DNA of 64,000 bases from Cytospora piceicola (lineage: Eukaryota > Ascomycota > Sordariomycetes > Diaporthales > Cytosporaceae): assembly GCA_023375675.1 (NCBI GenBank), contig JALQBC010000069.1, positions 53,001 to 117,000 on the forward strand, written 5' to 3'. This document shows positions 55,312 through 64,000 of the stretch, in pieces (position 1 is the stretch's first letter; each line of letters starts with the position of its first letter). The position numbers and the translations under genes were made by a program. The notes under the pieces were generated by a model. The model was given only the letters and a program-made list of their open reading frames with translations, did not search any database and was not told the DNA's origin.

Positions 55312-56980
55312 CTTGGTTTTCTGTCTGCTAGTAAGCCTTAGGAACAACAGTTTCAAAAGCCACTGAGGGTGAGAGGGTGCCGGAACGGTTCAAGGCAGAT
55401 GGATCTCAGCGAAACGAAATGCAGAGAAACGAATGAATATTCATACCGTTCAGAACCCTTTTCAATCAATACGACTGTGGAGTTTAGCATAGAGATCTCT
55501 GTCTGTCTGACCATTTCCATACCCTTGTTAGCAATGCTCATTGGTGGAAACGAAAAACGCCCGCCGGACACGCTGACTCCGAGACTTTCCACTCTCATTG
55601 AAACTTGCTGTCTATCACAGGCAAAACCGCATATATTGAGTTGCAGAAAGGCCTATTAGAAGCTACCTCAAACGGCTAGATGTGATATTGAGATTGCTAC
55701 GAATAGGGCCCTTTATAGTTAGTGAATCGATTGCTTGTTTGGGGGTCTGATTCTAAACTCCGTGGTGGCCCCGGTTTTCGAATTCGCAGACTCCCTCCCT
55801 GAATTCTGGCGGGAGAGCTTACCTGACCATGTTTAGCGACCCCTTATTGTGACAGAAACCCTACCCTCCTAGTCTTATACCCTCTTATCCTCATACCATC
55901 CTACCGTCTTACTGGCCTACAATATTAGCTACGAAACTAATTGGCTACGTAACTAACTGATCTACACATACCTATATGGGTAGATAGACCTTCCTAGAGC
56001 TACTTACTATTGCGACACCAGTCCTCGAGTAGTACGCCTATGCGCGCCTTCTCCGAGCCCCTTGATGCTGTCCTCAACCACTTATAGCCCTTACCGATAA
56101 ACAGCGACACGAACTTTGCTGCCACTGTAGCACTGGTAGAGATCAAGTCGCAGCAGGCCAAAAGAGCGAGGGCGGGCAGGAGCAAGGATACAGCAACGTC
56201 AGTTATCAAGAAGGACGCTGTGGTGATGTTGGTGATAGTGTTGGTGGAAGGAGCAGTCGTTATGTTTACAGTGCTTACACCACTTTCATCACATTGATGT
56301 ACATACTCAAGTACCTTGGTAGTTAAATGTATAGTACAGGTAGATGATGACCTTGGAGGGTGGAACGGTACTGGGAATTTGTTCTCTCCTCGACATCAAA
56401 ACAGTACTCGATTCCGGCTGGACCCAATCCATCTGATTTAACCCACGTCCATTACATACATCCAGACCCTCCCCAATTTTCAACACCTACAAACATCATC
56501 ATTATCTACCGTCGTGATGGCTTCCGGCCAAAAGGAGGCATACTCGCTGGCTCTATGTCAGTGTAGCACGCGTATGCGGCCCAGAACATCTGAAGGGCAC
56601 CACGGGCCCTGATGACACAGTTCAGCGGCCAGAAACAACCATCGAACCTGTCTTACCTCTCTGATCTGACCTCCGACCTCATCATTTCGACCCCAAGACC
56701 GCCCACTGGACGCAACCACCAGTGAGTGTCTGGGCCCATCCCAAAACGCCGAGCACGACAATATGCCTCACTGTACGAAGAAAAACTGCATATGTTAATT
56801 CCCAAACATTCGATTTAGCTTCACTCGATTTCGTTGAAGGAGCTTTACGTAGCTTTCAACTGTCCATTCATCCTCGGTGGCATTACCAGTCATGGTAGCT
56901 GCGTGTTGGATCACATATGTTACATTGATCTGAAGACCTTTACACGGTCAACATGAGCCATCTCTTTCTCTATCTCTCTA
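55312..56980. other. Normal-composition DNA upstream of the lyase, no gene supported
   Basis: The part up to about 55,700 is the likely promoter of the minus-strand lyase; it holds a CCAAT box (complement at 55,540) and a TATAT-containing stretch near 55,630. From 55,700 to 56,980 there are only short frames without recognisable domains. One is a 69-codon minus frame at 56,000-56,209 with a hydrophobic start followed by KWLRTASRGSEKARIG. It could be a gene remnant, but nothing supports expression. Confidence 0.5.
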
Positions 56981-57026
56981 ACCCTCTAGCCCCTTTGACT
57001 TGTATCTGTCTCTGTCTGCATTATTG

Positions 57027-57173
57027 CCGAAGCTGAATGTTAAACTAGCGCAACATATCCATACAACTACCTTGATAGCATGGCCTGATCATTCATCTCG
57101 AGTGCGGCGTGTCGGTATCAATTCATTTGGATACAGGGACGCCAACGCTCACACTGACGCTGTGATCGAGGCT
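57027..57173 (+). pseudogene. Polyketide synthase ketosynthase C-terminal fragment
   Basis: The frame reads NVKLAQHIHTTTLIAWP, then RVRRVGINSFGY, R-D, ANAH, T-D and AVIE. This matches the conserved end of fungal ketosynthase domains (linker, WP, RR-x-x-x-NSFG-[FY]-GG-x-NAH-x-x-x-E). The invariant GG is replaced by R-D, and two residues are inserted after NAH. Upstream the frame closes at a stop at 56,979 and no active-site Cys region is present. Downstream the frame runs to 57,389 without acyltransferase features. The 129-codon frame that contains it begins with TTG, not ATG. It is best read as a decayed fragment of a lost or rearranged PKS gene. How it arrived here is unknown. Confidence 0.65.
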
Positions 57174-57555
57174 TCTCTCAACCTGTCCACCCTGTCCACA
57201 TTCGTGGGTCGACAAACCTTGGTAGACGAGCTTATCTGCATCAAAGAAGCTCCCCAGTCTTCAGTCGTGCTACTGATTGATTCCATCCGGCCCTCCTTGG
57301 AAGCTCGCGTTGTCGACTTTGCTGGTATCCAGAGAACCATCCTGCCATTCTACCAAGCGATTCTACCAAGCGACAGCCTATCGTTATAGGTTGAAGCTAT
57401 AGTTCTTTTATCTACTGTGTGCAACAACAAACACATTCTGCTCAGAGGAAGTGGCACCGTTCGAGAGGGAGGAAAGTACCAGAAAAACCCTTCCGTGCGC
57501 CAGGTAATGTTGTTGGATGAAAAGGCATTAGGGCAGAAGTCAGGAGTGTGTACGT

Positions 57556-57691
57556 GGACACCCAAAAGTCGTGGACACCCAAAAGTCGTGGACACCCAAA
57601 AGTCGTGGACACCCGAAAGTCGTGGACACCCGAAAGTCGTGGACACCCGAAAGTCGTGGACACCCGAAAGTCGTGGAGGCCCAAAAGCCGT
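57556..57691. repeat. 17-base minisatellite, eight units
   Basis: The unit is GGACACCC(A/G)AAAGTCGT. Units 1-3 have A and units 4-7 have G at the variable position. Unit 8 (57,675-57,691) is degenerate (GGAGGCCCAAAAGCCGT). Because 17 is not a multiple of 3, all frames cycle through WTPKSRGHPKVVDT-like peptides, which creates long but meaningless frames on both strands. Confidence 0.95.
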
Positions 57692-57749
57692 GGACGAAGG
57701 AAAAAGAACAAAGAAAGCTCCACCAGAAGTCGGAACATTAACGCTAGCG

Positions 57750-58065
57750 AACATCGGCTATACCTATAAGAGAATTTATACGATATAGTTATAGCATGTA
57801 CAGAGGTATATAGCATATTAAATCTAATATAGTATGTTAATTTAATATAGTATATTAATTAACGTAGCTAGAATAGGTTAGTGTTATTTATCTTAAGGCC
57901 TTTATCTTTTATATATACTAATGCTAGTTAATTAATTTTATATTATATAATTAGTAGTTTAGTTTAGTAGATAGTTTTGTTGTTTTTAATTAGTAGTGCT
58001 AGCTATTAACGTTGACAGGGTTTAAGGGTTCGAGTTTAATTACTTATCGAGTGGGTGTTTTTTTT
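57750..58065. other. Small AT-rich patch, probable RIP-decayed relic
   Basis: The composition drops abruptly to AT-rich, TpA-dense sequence (TTAATATAGTATATTAATTA at about 57,840), then recovers near 58,065. It resembles the main RIP block in miniature, so an old transposon fragment is likely. No ends could be paired. Confidence 0.45.
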
Positions 58066-59218
58066 TACTGACTCTACTAGAAAACGTCCCGATTAGGACA
58101 GGCTAACTAACATGCTATGCTAAATCGACATGCTATGTAATAATAACATAGGATGTTACGTCTGTATGGCATGTACCGCCTTACATGGCATGACTGTACC
58201 CAGATGTCCCCCAATGGGTAACCTCCGTTTCAAATGCAGAGAAATAAATCAGAATAAGTGGACACCGACCGAGTCCAATTATACAATGGCGGGGTAAATA
58301 ATGACCGACCGAGGTCTTATTCTACGGTGGCTTACGTCTGTCTGCACATAGATACTTGCTCAGGTAACCAAGCAATTGCCTCGAGGTAGCGGACTGTGCA
58401 GCATCCCTACGAACCTTCGCAAGCGTGACGACAGTGAGAAATTATCGCCGGGCTGATGGCGAGTTGATGGTTGGTATGACACAGAAGGGATGATAGCTTG
58501 TATTGTTGTTCTTTGCTCGATTGTACGGCGCCTAACAAGGCAAATGGGAGATGAAGCCGGTCGGGAGGACATCGAGTCGATGGTCTCCTGAAGGGTCACA
58601 AGAGCACAGTAGTGATGCTTTAGTAGAGAGAGAGGCAATGTTGCTCACATACTTGTCGTCTATCTGAACGAATCCCCCTTTCCTTTTCGCAGAGTGAGTA
58701 TTAAGCTCACCTTTTTTGACCTTTTGTATTGATCGATCACGACACAGTGCTGTTTCAAGGGCTGAATCCATACACATATATATATTATCAGTAGAATATA
58801 GGGTTATGAGCAGCACCTGACCCTAGTCCTAAAGCCTACCTAGATATATATAGCCTTGAGTGCTATAGCTGTATCTATAGCTATAGATGTAGCTATAGAT
58901 GTAGCTGTATAACGGTGAGGGAGAACCGTTACCGTAAACGTTAAGGTGACCATGGCCATTGAGATAGCAGTAGCGGCGACGTCCTACGTCCGCCATTGAT
59001 AAGAAATGTAGCAGTTGCTAATGTAGCAGTTGCAAATGTAGCAGTTGTGGATAATCAAACGTATCTGGATACGTAAATACGTACCCTACTACCCACTGCA
59101 AGTACTCACATGTCCAAGTACCACAGTACATTTGCAAGTAACAAACACCATCATTTAGTTGACACGGGCACATGACTTGACGCGACGCTCCGCTCCTCCT
59201 CTCTAATTAGATAATTGC
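58066..59218. other. Intergenic DNA with short simple repeats
   Basis: No supported gene. It holds a TAGCTATAGATG-type low-complexity run at about 58,865-58,912 and three 15-base units ATGTAGCAGTTGC(TA/AA) at 59,006-59,050. Short frames on the minus strand (58,360-58,816) have no recognisable domain. Confidence 0.5.
59006..59050. repeat. Three 15-base tandem units
   Basis: ATGTAGCAGTTGCTA, ATGTAGCAGTTGCAA and ATGTAGCAGTTGTGG follow each other directly. This is a small tandem expansion in non-coding DNA. Confidence 0.85.
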
Positions 59219-61560
59219 GTGTCGTCAACTGCAGCAACGTCGATTGACTCAACAACACCAAAACACCACAACACCATAAACAACGTCAAAACAGCATCAT
59301 CACTTTTTCTCCGTTTGCAACAGCTGCAGTCTTGCCTTGCCTACCTTGCCTGCCTTCCTGCTTGCTTGTGCCTGCAGATGTTCACAGTCTGTCCTCGTTC
59401 AATGTTTATCAGTTACTCGACACGAAATCCACCATATATCATGCCTCCTTTTCTTCATTCATTTCTCGACCTTCGACGACACACCACACCAGTACTGTCA
59501 TTACGCCCCCAATTCCATATCTCTTCCATTTCCTCTCTCTCTTCTTACATGCATCTCTGTCTGGATCAGAGACCACCACCATCAATCATCACGGCCCCAA
59601 CACCAGTTGTCTTCCACCGCCGCCAACCCACACAGCCCAGCCTCTCTCACAATCTTCTATCCTCATTCCTCATTCTTCCAGCGATAGAGTCTGTCTCTGC
59701 TTTGCTAGGTAATATTGATCTCCATCTCCATACACACACACACCCCACAGAATTTGCTGGCCGCTGTGAGTGTTAACGCTTGTCGTTGTTATATTGAAGA
59801 CGTGTGGAGTCTTGAGCCCTTTCCAAGATTGCCTTGCCTGGAATCGCCCACGTCCTCTGGGAGATGTTGGCGGGCTTGAGGTCCGACCTCATATAACTCC
59901 ACGGTCTCTGCAACGCGGTGGGCTTGGGTGACTTCTCCTTCGGAAGTCTCCCCATCTATATCCACGGTTGCACGCTGCCTGCGGCCCCAGATCGTACTGC
60001 TGCTCTCCATATACCGTCTAGGCCTCCTTCTTGGCCCGCGATGACAACTTGGAGGTGTCCTATGTATGCCCTGTGGCTACATTGGATCAGGGCCTGTTGC
60101 GTGAAGGTTGTTCGATGCGGCTGGGCGGCTAGCACCTCTTCTCTCTTACCTATCATTCCTTGTCACGCTGTTGTTAATCACTAACTGTTGCATCTTCTTG
60201 CTTCTTCGGCAATTTTGCCCTGCCTTCCCTGCTCAGCAGCAAGTCTGTTCTTCCTACGTACCTCATGGACAAGCGAACATTTGTTCCTATCTATTCTCTC
60301 CCCCTTTCCACTGTTAAACGTCATCCAGCTACAGCTACCGCCGCCGCCGGCCAGTCCAGTCTAGTTTTGTCTACGACACCCTCTCCTCCATGACAGACTG
60401 CCATCATGTACCCTATCCTTCTCCGTTCTTCCCTGTCCGATTGCCTAGCACCCACACCTTTGGAGCCGCACCACGAGCTGCGCCGCATACACACAGATGC
60501 ACACACTTGTCGGCCGCCCTGGCCGATGACTGTGTGGAGGAGTCTTGAGCCCCGAACGATCCTTGGGGGAAGGAGAAGGGAGTCGCCTACCTTTCGTTCA
60601 CATCGGAAGAGTTGTTACCTAGGCTTGGTAGTAACTACCACCGTGGCTGGCCTTTTTCCCATGTAACGCTACATTTAATCTTTGGAGGTAAGGACATACA
60701 GTAGCTTGGGAGTTTCGAGCCTTTGATTCGAAATCTCTACTTTCGCAAAGAGAATCCGCTAAGGAATACATTTCGGCGCGCGCTGCCTGAAACTGACCAC
60801 CGCGTTATATGTGAGACAGGTAACCTCTTTTACTGGACGGACAACCTTGGAGCCGCCATATGACTTCTTCGCCATGGACATGTCGACCTGGTTATCCACT
60901 TTCTTCTGACCTCAAGTGCTCGATGGCTGTGGCCCACTCACCTCAGCCTCCTCCCCCCGCCTCGCCTTGACACACACGACCGGCGGTAAGCCCGAGGTAA
61001 AGTCAGTTCGCCAGATAAATGATGAGTTCGGTCTCATACATCGCACCCACAACCTGGCGTTCCAAGGCTTGCCATCCAAATGTCCCCCCCCCCCTTGCCG
61101 CCATATTTACCTCCCGCCTCCGCCTTCCGCGCCGTTGATCTTTGGCCTGGCCTTATGGCAATAACCCCGTCGCCAGAGAATCTCCAGGAAGAATGTGCAG
61201 CCGACTGTTCAGAGCTTGCAGACCGGTGTGGGCCAGTCAAGGATCCACGGCCGCCTCTTATCATCCTTATCATCACTGCCTTCCCGGTCCTTTATTCCTC
61301 GGCTTCTCACTTTCCTGCCCGTGTCGCTCTGCCTCTATGAGGATCCCTGACAGACTTGACACCCCTCGAAAGCATTATAACACAGACAGCCTTTAAACTT
61401 TCTAACTTTCCAGATAACTCGTCGCTGAGCTCTAAGTCTTCAGCTTCCCCTTCCCTCTCCTCCCATCCCCATCCACCCTTGTTTCCACCTCGCTCGATTA
61501 CTAAACTCCATCCTGACCTCAATCCTCTAATCACCTGCTGATCCAGTCCATCATCTTAGC
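59219..61560. other. Pyrimidine-biased DNA without a supported gene
   Basis: Long CT-rich stretches on the plus strand (59,300-59,700; 60,150-60,450; 60,930-61,150; 61,430-61,550), including a run of more than ten C at about 61,083-61,095. Frames up to 185 codons exist here. They are Ser/Pro/His/Thr-rich, overlap in two or three phases, and the longest starts with GTG, all signs of compositional artefacts. Such CT bias is common in fungal promoters and 5' UTRs, so a gene whose body lies elsewhere is possible. Confidence 0.5.
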
Positions 61561-63884
61561 CACTGTGGACTTGCGGCATTTCGACACCACCACCCGAAGA
61601 CTGGAGCCGTACGCTGACCTGCGCCGCGAAGGCACAGATACTCGTAGTCGAAAGTAAGAGGAGGATCACTGTGCAAGACTGGATGCCATCTTGTAACACA
61701 GCCTCTCCTCACATCTCGTAGCTATACCTACGTAAGACAGGTAAGCTGTAGGGAATGTATACGTTCATCATAAGGCGCCCAGAAAGACTAGGCATAGACG
61801 GGTGTGGGGAACAGATCCGCTATAATCAGGGACATTGAGTACAGTAATTTCGTTCTTGTCTGTCGATACTGATGTTTCCTTAGTGATGCGTGGTGGCCGC
61901 CGATTCCTTCTGGGGCTTAAGCACTATTTATATATTGTATTCAGATGGAACTTCGGAGGCTTCAGGATCCAGGATTACAGAGTCCAGACAGACCTTGACA
62001 TCCGGCTGCGTGCAACTCGGTCCACCAGAGGGCCGGACTGCCCGTCAGTATGACCCCTCCACCTTCCTATCTGCCTTACGACACCACCAGTTGGGCAACG
62101 TCCCAAAAACTGACTTGGCCCATATCAAGGGTGAGGGGAAATCTTATGGAGACAGCTTATGTAGAAGCCGACCTCCTTTATACAAGAGTTGAAGCTACAT
62201 TTCTGACTCCTCAGGAGTATTTCTGATTTCTGAGGAGGCTGTCGCCGAAACTTGACATTGAGATGAAAGCAGGTTAGTCACAGTAATCAGGTCATTCTTC
62301 CCAGAGCGAGCCCTTCCAGGAACATATTCCCAAGAGTACAGTATAGGCCCTATTCGCGCCCATCCTCACCCCGATTCCGAGAACCCGGAGGTCTGTGGCT
62401 TGCTATTGGCCAAGTTATTGATGAATGAACTGTGTCCTGGTGCAATTATCGGTGGAAGGTTACTTAGGGCTGGCTAGCTTGGTGACTGCCTCGTCCGCCA
62501 ACATGGACCCTTGACCATCTATAGCCCCAGACATAGTTCTGCTGATAGTCAACTGGCAGCTGTGGAAAACTTGACACTGTTGGTCGGTAGGACTGACGAG
62601 TCGTCAGCATCCATATTCACACAAGAACGAACATGGGCTGATCAATTAGCGATAACAGAGGTCTGTCTGCCACAGGAATGTCTGTCGGAGAGCTGATCCA
62701 CGCTCTGGCTGATTTCCCCCAACAAGACATCGTTATATAGGCCTTCAAGCTTGACCGTGACCAATTTCTGTCGCTAGATCCAGCTGCGGGATCTCTGGAC
62801 GTGCGACAGGCGCATCGCCGATGTCATGAACAGACGATTTATAGTTTGACTCGGAAAGTGCAGCAGGCACAAGATGCTCAGGTCATCCAGCGTGGAGGCA
62901 TATATAGGGCGCGATAAAAGAAGGACGACTGAGTTACAGCTTTATTGACACGAGTGTAGACCGGTGAAATCAACAGTGAGTAGGTCCCCAGGGGATTCGG
63001 ATGTTGCCTCGTCGTCGACGTAATCCTCCTCGTTGAGAGAGTCAATGCGATCCAGGAGCTGTACCCGCCGCTGTCTCTGTCCACGTACATGTCCCAGCTT
63101 TCATCTGCTCCTACCATCTGTCTTCACAGGCTGGGCACTCCGAGGCCGTCTATACCGTCCCAGCTGCTTCTGTTGTGGTGGTGGCTGTGACAACTGAGGA
63201 GTAGGCCAGGTTTCAGGACTTTTGCGACCTGTAATATCGTGACATTTTTACGGTCGATGCGCTTTATCCTCCGCTCCCAGACATGCTGCCAGATCTTTTT
63301 AAGGTCCAACGGGAAATCGGTGCCTTCCTGGTCTCCCTGTTATTCTATCTCTTGCGATCCTTGCTGCTCTTATCTCTGTTGAGTTCTTCCTGGTTATGTG
63401 GCCCCATGTTGGGTGAGATATCTGACATATAGTCATATTGCTGTGGACGACGACCTCCGGGTGCCCCCTACCGCAGACTCGTTGTCGTTGTTAAAATCGT
63501 ACTTATCGACGTTATCATCGTAGTCATCGCAGTAGTTACTATAATTAGTTATCGTTGTTGTCCTTGCTGTTGTACATGGCTGCTTCTGCTGGTTCTGCCT
63601 CCACGGCCGCTGCTGTTACCCAAAACAGTCAAAATAGAAATCTTAGACACAGATCACAACGACAAAGCTTCGTATTCTAACACACCAGGTGCATCCACTC
63701 GTCAACTCTTAAGTGTGAAGAAGCGGAGGGACTTCGTCTCGAGCTCCGCTCAACTAAAAGACATCGGCAGCCACAGCACACACCTGTTCGCCCTCCTCTT
63801 GCAAATAAACAACACTAAAGGGGGAAACAACTTAGAACCGCCTGGAATCACATTGTGGTTAAAAGGGCGGCTTTAACAGCTAAT
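61561..63884. other. Normal-composition DNA, no recognisable gene
   Basis: Frames are short (at most 100 codons) and I recognise no domains. At 63,470-63,560 the minus strand can be read as an acidic Asp/Asn-rich stretch (DDYDDNVDKYDFNNDNE) closed by a stop, possibly the tail of a decayed gene. A multi-intron gene cannot be excluded, but I could not build one. Confidence 0.45.
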
Positions 63885-64000
63885 GTAACTGTAACTGTAA
63901 CTGTAACTGTAACTGTAACTGTAACTGTAACTGTAACTGTAACTGTAACTGTAACTGTAACTGTAACTGTAACTGTAACTGTAACTGTAACTGTAACTGT
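63885..64000. repeat. GTAACT hexanucleotide array running off the window
   Basis: There are 116 bases of perfect GTAACT units (just over 19), with no mismatch, cut by the window end. The perfection suggests recent expansion. The unit is not the usual fungal telomere repeat TTAGGG, so a telomere is not claimed. Confidence 0.95.

Noticed and set aside
55353..55356. Start of the lyase 15 codons upstream of the ATG at 55,311
   Set aside because: The codon there is TTG on the minus strand. The ATG at 55,311 opens a proper signal peptide and has A at -3.
56000..56209. 69-codon minus-strand frame with hydrophobic start as a small secreted protein
   Set aside because: There is no clear signal-peptide cleavage pattern followed by a cysteine-rich mature part, and nothing supports expression. 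It is mentioned only as a possible remnant.
57417..57816. Reading frames of 73-134 codons on both strands rich in WTPKSRGHPKVVDT-like repeats
   Set aside because: They are created by the 17-base minisatellite, which opens several frames at once on both strands. No domain and no reason to prefer any frame.
59219..59776. 185-codon plus-strand frame and two overlapping frames of 116-126 codons
   Set aside because: The longest starts with GTG, not ATG. Three phases are open together and the peptides are Ser/Pro/His-rich, as expected of CT-biased DNA.
63885..64000. Telomere call for the GTAACT array
   Set aside because: The unit differs from the fungal TTAGGG repeat and the array is cut by the window, so an end of chromosome cannot be shown.

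Overview
The window looks like DNA from a filamentous ascomycete (Pezizomycotina) with a two-compartment genome. Three things support this: a very AT-rich, stop-riddled block full of decayed transposons with almost no CpA/TpG left (the mark of repeat-induced point mutation, RIP); short spliceosomal introns of 56 and 62 bases in the one clear gene; and a fungal-type secreted pectate lyase. The species cannot be told from the sequence.

Region 1, about 1-53,650, is an AT-rich RIP block with no intact gene. It holds nested transposable elements. (a) There are two full-length copies of one ~10.6-kb LTR retrotransposon in opposite orientation (13,331-23,926 plus; 42,941-53,520 minus), each with 233-base LTRs. 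Decayed reverse transcriptase and integrase motifs in the order RT then INT point to Ty3/gypsy. A further long decayed frame lies between pol and the 3' LTR. (b) There are four copies of a 377-409-base MITE with ~100-base terminal inverted repeats and apparent 10-base target duplications (711, 4,792, 7,657, 36,297), best explained as a Mutator-like MITE. (c) There is a foldback-like element whose inverted arms contain long TTAC/GTAA tetranucleotide arrays (8,411-12,220), with a half copy at 38,642-41,070 and smaller fragments at 6,988 and 53,563. (d) A direct and tandem duplication complex lies at 25,540-26,378 and 35,905-42,938. (e) A 239-base GC-rich, unmutated insertion with a 7-base target duplication lies at 27,500-27,738.

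Region 2, about 53,650-64,000, has ordinary base composition. Its one well-supported gene is a three-exon PL1 pectate lyase on the minus strand (53,676-55,311) whose stop codon sits only tens of bases from the RIP block. Beyond it are a ketosynthase-like fragment of a polyketide synthase (about 57,027-57,173), a 17-base minisatellite, a small AT-rich patch, and about 5 kb of pyrimidine-biased DNA without a convincing gene. A perfect GTAACT hexanucleotide array runs off the window end.

There is no operon-like cooperation. The layout is a secreted plant-cell-wall enzyme at the rim of a transposon graveyard, with relics of lost genes beside it. This setting is typical of accessory or fast-evolving parts of plant-associated fungal genomes.
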